DNA from: Mesorhizobium sp. dw_380 | Lineage (GTDB): Bacteria > Pseudomonadota > Alphaproteobacteria > Rhizobiales > Rhizobiaceae | Reading direction: 5' to 3' | DNA: 64,000 bases | NCBI RefSeq assembly: GCF_018588885.1 | Contig: NZ_JAFFIW010000008.1 | Coordinates: 124,001-188,000 of the forward strand | In this document: piece after piece, positions 36,511 through 45,662 of the stretch | How positions within the stretch are numbered: the stretch's first letter is position 1 | How the letters are laid out: each line of letters opens with the position of its first letter | Made by a program: the position numbers and the translations under genes | The notes under the pieces: generated by a model | The model's input: the letters and a program-made list of their open reading frames with translations, nothing else | The model's database searches: none | What the model was told of the DNA's origin: nothing

Positions 36511-37539
36511 TCAGCCACGCGCGGCTCTTTTCGCCATTTCCTGCAGGCGATGGACAGGCAGGTCGCGGTCCTTGGCTGGCTGGTCGCGTGAAACGATTTC
36601 GTTGACGAAGTAGAGCGGCCGCCGCTTCGTCTCCATGTACATGCGGCCGAGATACTCGCCGAAGATGCCGAGCACCAGAAGCTGGACGCTGCCCAGGATC
36701 AGCATGATCGCGGCAAGGCTCGTCCAGCCGGGCACCACATTGCCCCTGGACCATTCGAACAGCGTGTAGCCGAGCACGACCAGGCCAAGCAGGCCGAACA
36801 TCATCCCAAGCAGCGAGGCAAACCGCAAAGGCACGATCGAAAAGCTGGTCATCGCATCGACCGCCAGAAGAACCATCTTCTTCAGCGGATAGTGGGTTGT
36901 GCCGGCAAAGCGCCGTTGCCTCTCATAGGGGAAGGCAACTTGCCTCAACCCGATCCAGCTCACCATGCCACGAATGAACCTGTAGCGTTCGGGCATCGCG
37001 TTCAGATGGTCAAGCGCACGGCGGCTCATCAGCCGGAAGTCTCCGGAGTCCGGCGCGATCTCGACATCGACCATCCGTCCGAGCAAGCGATAGAACATCG
37101 AGGCGGACGCCAGCTTGAACCAGCTTTCGCCGTCGCGCTTCACCCTCTGGCCGTAGACGACATCGAAACCTTCATCCATCTTCGCCATCATCGCGCCGAG
37201 CAGTTCGGGCGGATCCTGGAGGTCGGCGTCGAGAATGAGAATGCGCTCGCCGCGGCAGAACTCCAGCCCCGCGCTGAGCGCGATCTGATGGCCGTAATTG
37301 CGGGCAAGATCGATGGCGACGACATGGTCGTCCTTTTCGGCCAGTTCGAAAATGGCCTCGCGGGTACCGTCGGTCGCCCCGTCGATGATGAGCACGATCT
37401 CGTAGGAAGGGCTTTGCTCGAGGCATACGGCACTGACGCGTCGGTGAAGCTCGGCCACCCCGTCGCGCTCGTTGTAGCATGGCACGACGACCGACAGCAT
37501 GACCGCGCGGTGCGCGCCGATTTTTCCCGTTCCCACCAA
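36511..37539 (-). CDS. GtrB-type family 2 glycosyltransferase
   Basis: Inner-membrane glycosyltransferase that loads a sugar onto polyprenyl phosphate. The 342-residue sequence has the GT2 nucleotide site VVVPCYNERDGV, DGATDGT and the metal motif LDADLQDPPE, then SGDFRLMSRRALD. Two C-terminal membrane helices follow (FGLLGLVVLGYTLFEW and LAAIMLILGSVQLLVLGIFG). The start is uncertain: TTG 37539 is preceded by GGAG, GTG 37536 is adjacent, and ATG 37500 lacks a ribosome site. It heads the operon with gtrA and the GT-C-like gene. Confidence 0.9.
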   Translation of the reverse strand: MVGTGKIGAHRAVMLSVVVPCYNERDGVAELHRRVSAVCLEQSPSYEIVLIIDGATDGTREAIFELAEKDDHVVAIDLARNYGHQIALSAGLEFCRGERILILDADLQDPPELLGAMMAKMDEGFDVVYGQRVKRDGESWFKLASASMFYRLLGRMVDVEIAPDSGDFRLMSRRALDHLNAMPERYRFIRGMVSWIGLRQVAFPYERQRRFAGTTHYPLKKMVLLAVDAMTSFSIVPLRFASLLGMMFGLLGLVVLGYTLFEWSRGNVVPGWTSLAAIMLILGSVQLLVLGIFGEYLGRMYMETKRRPLYFVNEIVSRDQPAKDRDLPVHRLQEMAKRAARG

Positions 37540-37663
37540 AGCCTGGCTCCCGCTCTTGGCATGGCAATAGCGGTAATTGGTTAGAAAACAGATAAGCCGG
37601 GGATCGACATTGGGGTCATCGGCCGACCGGCCACCATGCGTTCGGCGCTATCGGCGGCCATCG

Positions 37664-39094
37664 TCACGAACGCACCGGCAACTTCATGCGGATGCGTGCG
37701 CCGCGCCAAGAGCCCGTCAGGATCCGGATCGTCCCGTCATGCAGCAGCGCGATCTGCCGGGCGAGGTTCAGTCCCAGTCCCGCGCCGCGCGACTGCGGCT
37801 GCAAGCGGTAGAAGGGCTCGAAGACGTTCTCGCGCTCTTCCTCGGGAATACCCGGGCCTTCGTCGCGCACCTCGATGCCGCCGGTCCCGTCGATGGCGAT
37901 CGTGATCGTGCCGCTGCCGCCGCCGTGCTCGATCGCGTTGCGCACGAGATTGGCGAGCGCCCGCTCGATTTGCAGCACGTTGACCTCGACAAAGGCCTTG
38001 TCAGGCGACGGCTCGAAGGCAAGGTCATAGCCGGCCTCGATGGCGAGCGGAGCGAAGTCGGCGGCGACCCGGCTGACGAGATCGTCGAGATCGACGATCT
38101 CGCGCTGGTCCGCCGGGCGGTCGAGCAGCTGATGGTCGAGCAATTGCTGGGCAAGATGCGACAGGCGCTCGATATCATGCAGCAGGCGCGCGCTCTGTGG
38201 TTCCTGCTTCAAGAGTTCGGCGCGCGTGCGCAGGATGGCGATCGGCGTGCGCAGTTCATGCGCCGCGTCGGTGAGGAAGCGGTTGTGGCGGTCGTAGCCC
38301 TGCGCGAGGCGGGCGAGCGCCTCGTTGAAGGCGTGCACCAGCGGCGCGATTTCCTGCGGCACCTGCTTGACCGGCAGTTGCATGGCCCGCGTGCCGATAT
38401 CGATGCGTGCCGCCTGGCGCACGGTGTCGACAAGGCCGGCGAAGGAACGGCGCACCACGGCTGGCGTCGTCACCAGCGTCGTCGCGCCCATGACCAGCAC
38501 AATCGGCAACAGCATGATGATGACAATGACCGCAAGGGCGGGCAGTGCTTTCTCCCAGTTCCTGCTCCCGTCAGGATTCCTTGCGACGTCGATGGTGGCC
38601 GAAATGTTGACCTCGAGGCCGTCTGTTTCGCCGCGCGATGACCGCGTCGCGGCAATGATCTGCACCGTGCCGGCCTTGGTCTCGGCCTTTTCGAGATAGG
38701 CCTCTGGCCTCAAATCATCTTCGGAAAATCCGATGGTGGCGTGATCAGCCTCGCCCAGCAGGTCGCCAAAATTCCTGGCGTAGACGTCAGGCACAGTGCC
38801 GGCGCGCACGCTCTGGCCGCCGCCATCGCGAACGATGTACCAGACATTGGGGAAGCCATCGCGAAACGCGGTGAGTTCTTCCGTTTCACGCACGATCAGC
38901 CTGCCGTCCTTGTCTCTGTCGACAGCGTCCCTGACGGCCGCGACGGCAGCCTCGTTGTCGATCAGCAGGCGTGGATTGGCGATCCAAAGTGCAGCCGCGC
39001 AAAGCACGATGAAGATGAGAAGCGTCGCCGCCTGCAGCAGGATCAGCCGCCGGACCAGGATCCATTGCAGCGAGCCTGTGCGCGCCGTCTTCAC
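37664..39094 (-). CDS. Two-component sensor histidine kinase
   Basis: A 476-residue membrane sensor. A first transmembrane helix (LILLQAATLLIFIVLCAAAL) and a second near residue 190 (LPALAVIVIIMLLPIVLV) enclose a periplasmic domain of about 150 residues. HAMP-like, HisKA (His in DAAHELRTPIAIL) and HATPase motifs (NLVRNAIEHG, DEGPGIPEE, GAGLGLNLARQ) follow. Its start overlaps the stop of the response-regulator gene by four bases. The QseC/TctE-like layout does not reveal the signal. Confidence 0.92.
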   Translation of the reverse strand: MKTARTGSLQWILVRRLILLQAATLLIFIVLCAAALWIANPRLLIDNEAAVAAVRDAVDRDKDGRLIVRETEELTAFRDGFPNVWYIVRDGGGQSVRAGTVPDVYARNFGDLLGEADHATIGFSEDDLRPEAYLEKAETKAGTVQIIAATRSSRGETDGLEVNISATIDVARNPDGSRNWEKALPALAVIVIIMLLPIVLVMGATTLVTTPAVVRRSFAGLVDTVRQAARIDIGTRAMQLPVKQVPQEIAPLVHAFNEALARLAQGYDRHNRFLTDAAHELRTPIAILRTRAELLKQEPQSARLLHDIERLSHLAQQLLDHQLLDRPADQREIVDLDDLVSRVAADFAPLAIEAGYDLAFEPSPDKAFVEVNVLQIERALANLVRNAIEHGGGSGTITIAIDGTGGIEVRDEGPGIPEEERENVFEPFYRLQPQSRGAGLGLNLARQIALLHDGTIRILTGSWRGARIRMKLPVRS

Positions 39095-39765
39095 GATGCC
39101 GCCCGCAAGAGATAGCCAAGGTTGCGGATCGCACGGATCTCGATGCCGGCGGCGACATCGTCGAGCTTGCGGCGCAGCCGCGAAATATGCGCGTCCAGCG
39201 CATTGGAGCCGATCTCGTCATCGAGTGCATAGACGGCTTCCTCGAGGGCGCTGCGCATGATGGTCCGGCCCGGCCGGCGGATAAGCGTTTCGAGCACCAG
39301 CCTTTCGCGCCGCGGCAAATCGAGCGCCTGATCCTCGACCAGCGCCTCGCGATGGCGGAAATCATAGGTGAGGCGGCCGACGATCGTCTGGTTGGCGCGC
39401 GAGGTGAACGAGCGCCGGTGCAGGGCATGAAGCCGCGCAACGAGTTCCACCGTGGCGAAGGGCTTGACCATGTAATCGTCGGCGCCGGCATCGAGCCCGG
39501 CGACCCGGTCCTCCAACCCGCTCATCGCCGTCAGCGCGATCACCGGCACATCCAGATGCAAGGCGCGCAGGCGCGGGATGAGGCTGAGACCGTCGCCATC
39601 CGGCAGCCGGCGGTCCAGCACCACGGCGTCGTGATAGCCCAGGCGAGCCACCGCCTCGGCGTCGGCCAATGTCGCGGCATGGTCGACGATGATGTCCAAA
39701 CGCTCGAGAGCGGCCTTCAGCACCGAGGCCATTTCCGGTTCGTCCTCGATCAGCAGGACGCGCAT
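39091..39765 (-). CDS. OmpR-family response regulator
   Basis: A 224-residue transcription factor paired with the downstream kinase. The receiver domain has acidic residues in LLIEDEPEM, the phospho-accepting Asp in VVLDRRLPDGDG and Lys in MVKPFATVEL. The winged-helix output domain begins near YDFRHREALVEDQ and includes RRERLVLETLIRRPG. The regulator gene precedes the kinase in one operon with an ATGA junction. Targets could include the adjacent lipoprotein and porin genes, but no operator is visible. Confidence 0.93.
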   Translation of the reverse strand: MRVLLIEDEPEMASVLKAALERLDIIVDHAATLADAEAVARLGYHDAVVLDRRLPDGDGLSLIPRLRALHLDVPVIALTAMSGLEDRVAGLDAGADDYMVKPFATVELVARLHALHRRSFTSRANQTIVGRLTYDFRHREALVEDQALDLPRRERLVLETLIRRPGRTIMRSALEEAVYALDDEIGSNALDAHISRLRRKLDDVAAGIEIRAIRNLGYLLRAAS

Positions 39766-39814
39766 GGGTATTCTCCTCTATCCGCGGCCGGTCGGGTATG
39801 CGGCCGCGGGGAAT

Positions 39815-40207
39815 TCATTCGCATTCCAGCTTTGGCTGGCGGAAATTGGTGATGAACCAGCGGTTGCCGGAAGCGCGGGCGTAGAATGTGTAGAAGCATT
39901 CCTGACGCTCGATATAGCCGGGCGTCTCGGTCTCTTCATAGACGGTTCCGTGCTTTGTGTGACGAACCTCGCCGCTCGATGTTCCGGAAACCGCTGACGT
40001 CGATATCTTGCGCCACTGATAGGCGCGCTCGCCCTGGCCGAGATCGACGATCGCTGTTGGCGGACCGTAGTCCAGAACGAGCGATTCGACCGGCTGCCCG
40101 ACATAGTTCTTCATGACGTCGGAGGCACAGCCGGTCAGCGCCAGCACGATTGCGACGAAAAATGCCTTCGAGGCTCGAATAAGATGGTCTGAACCGTGCA
40201 TGGACAT
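39815..40207 (-). CDS. Small lipoprotein
   Basis: A 130-residue protein with a lipobox. The signal SKAFFVAIVLALTGC ends at the Cys that would be lipidated. The mature part starts ASDVMKNYVGQPVESLVLDYG, a short conserved motif seen in many small alphaproteobacterial lipoproteins, and contains one YQWRK segment. Function is unknown. It stands 49 bases upstream of the response-regulator gene on the same strand and could belong to its regulon. Confidence 0.8.
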   Translation of the reverse strand: MSMHGSDHLIRASKAFFVAIVLALTGCASDVMKNYVGQPVESLVLDYGPPTAIVDLGQGERAYQWRKISTSAVSGTSSGEVRHTKHGTVYEETETPGYIERQECFYTFYARASGNRWFITNFRQPKLECE

Positions 40208-40388
40208 AGTTGATTCCCGTCGTGAAATTTACGCACGGGACCTAGATCGCGAAGATTGCATCGACATTGCGGGGACGCGCGGGAACAGGATCCACTGCGG
40301 AAAGCCGGCGTCCTGCATGCCGCCGCACATCGAAATAGGCGACTGCGCGTTGCTCCGGCGAGCACCGCGCAGTCCAACTTGCCCTGTC

Positions 40389-41012
40389 CTAGAACCGGTA
40401 GTTGATGCCGGCCTTCAGCTCGTGGCTGCCGATCGCCGTCTTGGATTTGCCAAGGGTCGAGGTCGTCTCGACGCCGGGGGTGCGGACATAGTCGTACTCG
40501 ACCTTGGCGGACAGTCCGCCTGCAAAACCCTGCTCGATGCCGGCACCCAAGAGGTAGCCGACCTTCCATCCATCGCTGCTGCTGACGTTGTCACCCTTGT
40601 CGAACTTGGTCAGGGCCACGCCGCCGGTTCCAAACAGCAGCGTCTGGTCGAAGCTCAATCCTGCCTTGGCCTTGGCGGCACCGCGCCATTTCTCCTTGAT
40701 CTTGCCGCCCTGGACGCTGTGTTCGGCGCCGCCGAGATAGGAGCCCTCGATCTCGGCACCGAGAACGGCAGGACCCATCTGCTGGTTGTAGCCGGCTTGG
40801 ACGCCGCCGCTGAAGCCGTTTCGGCCGGCGAACGGATTTGGCATCTTCGTGAACGCCGTGCCGCCATGGACGCCGACATAGGCGCCGCTCCACTGGAAGG
40901 CGGGAGGCTCGTTGTACGTGGGTGGAAGGTCGGCGGCCATCGCCGGCCCGAGAAGGCAAAAGGCGATGGCACCCGCCGTGAGGACGATCTTTGCTTGAGA
41001 GAACACGAGCAT
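40389..41012 (-). CDS. Omp25/Omp31-like outer-membrane beta-barrel protein
   Basis: An outer-membrane protein of about 207 residues. The signal peptide KIVLTAGAIAFCLLGPAMA is followed by DLPPTYNEPPAFQWSGAYVG, the usual N-terminus of rhizobial and Brucella Omp25-type porins. Alternating beta strands end in GINYRF, with the terminal Phe used for barrel insertion. The start is uncertain: ATG 41012 has GGAG only two bases away, GTG 41006 has ideal spacing and ATG 41033 is also open. It stabilises the outer membrane in related bacteria. Confidence 0.88.
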   Translation of the reverse strand: MLVFSQAKIVLTAGAIAFCLLGPAMAADLPPTYNEPPAFQWSGAYVGVHGGTAFTKMPNPFAGRNGFSGGVQAGYNQQMGPAVLGAEIEGSYLGGAEHSVQGGKIKEKWRGAAKAKAGLSFDQTLLFGTGGVALTKFDKGDNVSSSDGWKVGYLLGAGIEQGFAGGLSAKVEYDYVRTPGVETTSTLGKSKTAIGSHELKAGINYRF

Positions 41013-41482
41013 TACTCCAACACAAACGCGCATCCGACAAAATCGATGCGCAGGTTAATTCCCGGGGAGCACGACCGTTGGGGCGATCAGGGCTCCGATA
41101 TTGTGGCTTTCAGCGACGGTTGCGCGTTTCTGGAGGCCGGCTCTCGCCGGCTGTGATAGGGAGGCAGGGCGCCGCACGGTCCGTCACCTGAAAGACGTGG
41201 AGTGTCTCGCAGGCGAAAATTGCACGCACATTGCGCAAAATTCGAAAATTACGATTTTGTGCTTTGTTTTCAATAAATTATAGCAATCGTGTTTACACAA
41301 TTTTAACGCTTGTTTCCGGCGGCCGTCCACTCGGTCACTGCTGGAAGATACAACGTCCGGATCGAAACCCGGATTGCAGTGCACACTCGCAGGCCGACGA
41401 AGCTCGGCTTGAAGCCTGAGGGCCAAGTGCGTATTTCTTCATCGTGGCCCGAATCGGGTCGGCCCAGAGTCGGAGACAGGCC
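41013..41482. other. 470-bp non-coding gap with an AT-rich core
   Basis: The divergent gap between the porin gene and the small membrane-protein gene holds no supported gene. From about 41218 to 41310 the DNA is strikingly AT-rich against its surroundings, with TTTTCAATAAATTATAGC and TTTACACAATTTTAACGC. An imperfect inverted repeat (GCAAAATTCG with CGATTTTGTGC) lies near 41239-41263. It probably contains the porin promoter and upstream activating sequence. Confidence 0.55.
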
Positions 41483-41746
41483 TTGTCCGCACTGACGCGC
41501 TTTCTCGGCGACTCGCCGCTCAGGGTGGTCCTGAAGCTGCTGGTGGTGTCGTTCCTCGTTGGCCTTGTCATGAATGCCTTCGGCTGGTCGCCGATGGATG
41601 TGCTCTACGGCATCCAGAAGTTCTTCATCGATCTCTGGAACCTGGGCTTCCACGCCATCGACCGCTTCCTCGGCTATATCCTGCTCGGCGCCGCGATCGT
41701 CGTCCCGGCATTCATCCTGCTCAGGATCGCCAACTACCGTAAGTAG
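41483..41746 (+). CDS. Small two-helix membrane protein (DUF6460-like)
   Basis: An 87-residue protein with two membrane helices (VVLKLLVVSFLVGLVMNAFG and YILLGAAIVVPAFILLRI) around an amphipathic stretch WSPMDVLYGIQKFFIDLWN. It matches the pattern of an uncharacterised rhizobial family (I recall DUF6460). The TTG at 41483 follows GGAGACAGGCC and gives the family-like start SALTRFLGDSPL; an upstream ATG at 41444 is possible. Function is unknown. Confidence 0.75.
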   Translation: MSALTRFLGDSPLRVVLKLLVVSFLVGLVMNAFGWSPMDVLYGIQKFFIDLWNLGFHAIDRFLGYILLGAAIVVPAFILLRIANYRK

Positions 41747-41763
41747 AGTATGGTCCCGAACCG

Positions 41764-42666
41764 TCAGGCGTGGTCCGAGGCGACCTCGAACAGGATGGCG
41801 TGGCGCGCGGCGAGTGCCGGCACATCCGTGGAATAGCCGCCGCCGATGACGCCGCAGACGGGAATGCCCAGCGCACGAAAATGGCCGATGACCATCTCGT
41901 CGCGGGCGCGCAGGCCGTTGTTGGAAAGCGCCAGCCTGCCAAGCCGGTCCTGCGCATGGACGTCGACACCGGCATTGTAGAAGATGATGTCCCAGCGCGC
42001 GCTGGCCGACAGTTCCGGTAGAATCGTGGCCAGCCGTTCAAGATAGGCGGCATCGCCCGTGCCATCGGGCAGCGCGAGGTCGAGGTCGGAGGCGATCTTG
42101 CGCACGGGGTAGTTGCGCTCGCCATGCATGGAGAAGGTGAACACGCGTGGCTCATCGCTCAGAATATCCGCGGTGCCGTCGCCCTGATGCACGTCGAGGT
42201 CGACGACCAGGATGTTCCGTGCGGCACCCTCTGTGAGCAACACCAGCGAGGCGACGGCGACGTCGTTGAAGGTGCAGAAGCCGGCACCTTGCGCGCGCCG
42301 CGCATGATGGCTGCCGCCCGCAGTGTTGCAGGCGATGCCGTGGCGCAAGGCAAGCCGCGCCGCCATTATCGTGCCGCCGGTGGCAAGCAGCGCGCGCAGC
42401 GAGACGCGTGGTCCGACCGCAAAGCCGATCTCGCGTTCGATTTTTTCCGGTACTGAGCAGCTGATAACCTGGTCGACATAATCAGCGGCATGGGCAAGCT
42501 TCAGCCATGACGCCGGCGCGGGTTCCGCTGTGTTCAGCGCGCCGGGTCCGGCCAGGCCGCGTGCGCGCAAGGCCTCCATCAGCAGCGGATACTTGCTCAT
42601 CGGAAAGCGATGGCTGGTGGCGAAACCGGCGTCGTAGTCGGGGTGGTGGACGATCTGCAAGGGCAT
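41764..42666 (-). CDS. Histone-deacetylase-superfamily hydrolase
   Basis: Zinc-dependent deacetylase of the acetoin-utilisation/HDAC superfamily, 300 residues. The catalytic His pair is in GGSHHARRAQGAGFC, zinc ligands Asp and His in VVDLDVHQGDGTA, and the third ligand near FYNAGVDVHAQDRLG. The closing Gly-rich motif GVIGGGYSTD is intact. Bacterial members remove acetyl groups from polyamines or other small amides; the substrate here is unknown. The gene is divergent from the MATE exporter and ends 18 bases from the DUF6460-like gene. Confidence 0.9.
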   Translation of the reverse strand: MPLQIVHHPDYDAGFATSHRFPMSKYPLLMEALRARGLAGPGALNTAEPAPASWLKLAHAADYVDQVISCSVPEKIEREIGFAVGPRVSLRALLATGGTIMAARLALRHGIACNTAGGSHHARRAQGAGFCTFNDVAVASLVLLTEGAARNILVVDLDVHQGDGTADILSDEPRVFTFSMHGERNYPVRKIASDLDLALPDGTGDAAYLERLATILPELSASARWDIIFYNAGVDVHAQDRLGRLALSNNGLRARDEMVIGHFRALGIPVCGVIGGGYSTDVPALAARHAILFEVASDHA

Positions 42667-42795
42667 GAGCGGGGTCCGGCGGCTTCGCGCCAGACCGGGA
42701 TTTCGGTTGGCCGTCGCGGGAAGAATGATTGCGCGGTGGCCGGAAAATGGGGCACATCGGCTCTTCGATCAAGCAGCAATCAGCAAGGCAATCCC

Positions 42796-44136
42796 TTGGA
42801 CAAGGGCCTAATCCCAGCCGACGCGACAGTTTTCGCCGTCACCAACCGTTCCGTGCTCGCCATCGCGGTGCCGATGACGCTTGCCTATCTGACCACGCCG
42901 ATGCTCGGCCTCGTCGACACGGCCGTGGTCGGGCAGTTCGGTGACGCAGCTCTGCTCGGCGGTCTGGCTGCAGGCGCGCTTGTTTTCGACGTCGTCTTCA
43001 CCAGCTTCAATTTCCTGCGCTCCGGCACCACCGGCCTCGTCGCCCAGGCATTCGGGCGCGGCGACGCGCTTGAGGAACAGGCGGTGTTCTGGCGCGCCGT
43101 GCTGATCGCGGTCGTTGCCGGCATCGTGCTGGCGGCGCTTTCGCCGCTGATCGCCGTCGGCGGCCAGTGGTTCATGGATGCCGGGCCACGCGTCAGCGAA
43201 GCGATGGGCGTCTACATCAGGATCAGGCTGCTTGCCGCACCGTTCTCGCTGATCAACTACGCCATCCTCGGCTATGTGCTGGGTCGCGGCGAGGGCGGGC
43301 TCGGGCTGGTGCTGCAGCTGGTCTTGAACGGCATCAACATCGTGCTCTGCTTCCTGCTTGGCCTCAAGCTCGGCTGGGGTGTTGCCGGCGTCGCCTGGGC
43401 AACCGTCACCGGCGAATTCCTGGCCATGCTGCTTGGTCTGGCCATCGTCATCAGACGCTTCCGCTCGAGCCCGTCCTTGCCTCGCCGCCAACTGCTCGAC
43501 ATGGCCGCCTTCCTGCGCATGCTGTCGCTCAACCGCGACATCATGATCCGCTCGTTCTCGCTGCTCGCCGCCTTCGCGCTGTTCACCCGCCAGGGCGCGC
43601 AGTTCGGCACGGTGACGCTGGCCGCCAATGCGGTCTTGATGAATTTCTTCCTCGTCGCCGGCTATTTCCTCGACGGTTTTGCCACCGCCGCCGAGCAGCT
43701 CGCCGGCCGGGCGGTCGGTGCGCGTGCCGAGCAACCCTTCCGGCAGGCGGTGCGGCTGACCCTGTTCTGGGGCTTTGGGCTGGCCGGGGCCGCGACGCTG
43801 GTGCTGCACTTGGCCGGCGCCAATCTGGTCGCCATCGTCACGACATCGCAGGAGGTGCGCTCGGTGGCCGACATCTACCTGCCCTGGGCGGCGTTCACCG
43901 CGCTGAGCGGCGTGCTGGCGTTCCAGATGGATGGCGTCTTCATCGGCGCGACCTGGTCGCGCGACATGCGCAACATGATGCTGCTGTCATTCCTGGTTTT
44001 CGCCGCCGCACTCCTGACGCTGGCGCCGGCCTTCGGCAATCACGGCCTGTGGGCGGCTTTGCACGTCTTCCTGCTGGTGCGGGGCTTCAGCCTGCTGACG
44101 ATGCTGCGCCTCAGGGTGCAAACGGCATTCAGTTGA
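42796..44136 (+). CDS. MATE-family multidrug/toxin exporter
   Basis: A cation-coupled exporter of about 446 residues and 12 transmembrane helices arranged as two similar halves. The N-terminal LAIAVPMTLAYLTTPMLGLV followed by DTAVVGQFGDAALLGGLAAG is a DinF-type MATE signature, echoed later in the second half. The start is uncertain: TTG 42796 follows AAGG with seven-base spacing, while the frame stays open to 42610 across the divergent gene. Its last eight bases overlap the pyrD stop on the other strand. The substrate cannot be inferred. Confidence 0.87.
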   Translation: MDKGLIPADATVFAVTNRSVLAIAVPMTLAYLTTPMLGLVDTAVVGQFGDAALLGGLAAGALVFDVVFTSFNFLRSGTTGLVAQAFGRGDALEEQAVFWRAVLIAVVAGIVLAALSPLIAVGGQWFMDAGPRVSEAMGVYIRIRLLAAPFSLINYAILGYVLGRGEGGLGLVLQLVLNGINIVLCFLLGLKLGWGVAGVAWATVTGEFLAMLLGLAIVIRRFRSSPSLPRRQLLDMAAFLRMLSLNRDIMIRSFSLLAAFALFTRQGAQFGTVTLAANAVLMNFFLVAGYFLDGFATAAEQLAGRAVGARAEQPFRQAVRLTLFWGFGLAGAATLVLHLAGANLVAIVTTSQEVRSVADIYLPWAAFTALSGVLAFQMDGVFIGATWSRDMRNMMLLSFLVFAAALLTLAPAFGNHGLWAALHVFLLVRGFSLLTMLRLRVQTAFS

Positions 44137-45208
44137 GCGGTTTGACCGCCCACTGATCGAGACGGCTGTCGCGCAATTCGCGAATCGACTTGAGCCGCGC
44201 AGTCTCGGCAAAGCGTGCCATGCCGGCGACGATCCTGCCCGGAAGCGACGGCCCGGCATAGATCATGCTGGTGTAGAGCTGGACGAGATCGGCACCCGCG
44301 CGGATCTTTTCCAGCGCTGTATCGGCGGAATTGATGCCGCCGACGCCGATAATGGCCCGATGCGGGCCGAGCAGCTTGCGCACCTTCGCCAGCACGATGG
44401 TCGAGCGTTCGAACAGCGGTTTTCCCGAGAGCCCGCCGGTTTCGCCGGCGGCGTCAGTGCTGCGCAATGCCGGCCGCGAAATGGTGGTGTTGGAGACGAT
44501 GATGCCGTCGATCTGCTTCTCGGTGACCTCGGCCGCGATGTCCTCCAGTTCGGCCTCGACCAAGTCAGGCGCGATCTTCAGGAAGATCGGCGGCCGCGCC
44601 AGTGCGGCAGCGCGTGCGGCGATGACGCGGGACAGCAATTCGCCGAGCTGCTCGCGCGCCTGCATGGTGCGCAGGCCGGGCGTGTTGGGCGAGGAGATGT
44701 TGACGGTGAGATAACTGGCATAGGGCGCGAAACGGGCGACGCCACGCTCATAATCACCGATGCGGTCGGTGCTGTCCTTGTTGGCGCCGATGTTGACCCC
44801 GACAATGCCCGCGCGCCCTCTGCGCGCGGCAAGACGTTTTTCGGCCGCCGCATGGCCTTCATTGTTGAAGCCCAGCCGGTTGATCACCGCTTCGTCCCTG
44901 GTCAGCCGGAAGATGCGCGGCTTCGGATTGCCGGCCTGCGGCAGTGGCGTGATTGTGCCGACCTCGGCGAAGCCGAAGCCGAGGCCAAGCAGCGCGTCGG
45001 GCACCTCGGCGTTCTTGTCGTAGCCTGCCGCCATGCCGAGCGGGTTGGGGAAATCGAGGCCGCAGACCGTCACCTTCAGCCGTGCATCCTGCACCGTGCG
45101 CGCGCCGACAGGCAGGCCGCAGCGCAGCGCCGCGATCGACAGGCCATGCGCGGTTTCCGGATCGAATGTGAACAGCAGTTTCTGGCCGAACCGGTCGAGC
45201 ACGCTCAT
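44129..45208 (-). CDS. pyrD: Dihydroorotate dehydrogenase, quinone type
   Basis: Fourth step of pyrimidine synthesis, oxidising dihydroorotate at the inner membrane and passing electrons to quinone. The 359-residue class 2 enzyme has an N-terminal membrane-binding helix region (LDRFGQKLLFTFDPETAHGL), FMN-binding NPLGMAAGYDKNAE, the catalytic Ser loop in NISSPNTPGLR and the C-terminal IGVGGINSADTALEKIRAGA with LVQLYTSM. Its ATG overlaps the DUF952 gene stop by four bases, so they are coupled. Confidence 0.96.
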   Translation of the reverse strand: MSVLDRFGQKLLFTFDPETAHGLSIAALRCGLPVGARTVQDARLKVTVCGLDFPNPLGMAAGYDKNAEVPDALLGLGFGFAEVGTITPLPQAGNPKPRIFRLTRDEAVINRLGFNNEGHAAAEKRLAARRGRAGIVGVNIGANKDSTDRIGDYERGVARFAPYASYLTVNISSPNTPGLRTMQAREQLGELLSRVIAARAAALARPPIFLKIAPDLVEAELEDIAAEVTEKQIDGIIVSNTTISRPALRSTDAAGETGGLSGKPLFERSTIVLAKVRKLLGPHRAIIGVGGINSADTALEKIRAGADLVQLYTSMIYAGPSLPGRIVAGMARFAETARLKSIRELRDSRLDQWAVKPLN

Positions 45209-45555
45209 TGCCCCTCCAGCGCCGGGAATTGGTGGGTGCCGTCGGTGCCAAGCGGCAGCGGCTTGACCCACTTGACGGCTTTCAGCTCCAGCACGCCGTA
45301 GAGATGCGGAAACAGCGCGCCGCCGCGCGACACCTCGTATTTCAGGGCATCGCCCAGGCTGGCTCCGTCGATGGCGACCAGCAGAAGGTCGCTCTGGCCG
45401 GCAAAATGTTTTGCCGCGGTTTCCCTGACCTGCGCTGCCGTGGAGAAATGGATGAAACCGTCGGCAACATCGATCGGCGCTCCGGTGAAGCGGCCCTTGG
45501 CTTCGGCCTCGCGCCAAAGCGCTTCCGGGGTTATCTTGTAGATAATCTGTGACAT
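45205..45555 (-). CDS. DUF952-family protein
   Basis: A 116-residue protein with the DUF952 pattern: IYKITPEALWREAEAKGRF, DGFIHFSTAAQVRETAAKHF, DLLLVAIDG and a closing FPHLYGVLELKAVKWVKPL. The fold resembles glutathione-S-transferase/ADP-ribosyltransferase-type small domains, and no reaction is known. It is the first gene of a two-gene operon with pyrD (ATGA junction at 45208-45205), an association common in rhizobia. Confidence 0.92.
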   Translation of the reverse strand: MSQIIYKITPEALWREAEAKGRFTGAPIDVADGFIHFSTAAQVRETAAKHFAGQSDLLLVAIDGASLGDALKYEVSRGGALFPHLYGVLELKAVKWVKPLPLGTDGTHQFPALEGQ

Positions 45556-45662
45556 GGTTGCGCTATAGTCCGAACCAGTCGTGCGGGGAAGGCCACGCCT
45601 AGGGTCTTCCCCATTTCCGGCGCAAACATGCGGTATTTCAGGCTTTGGCCAAGGAGGACAAC

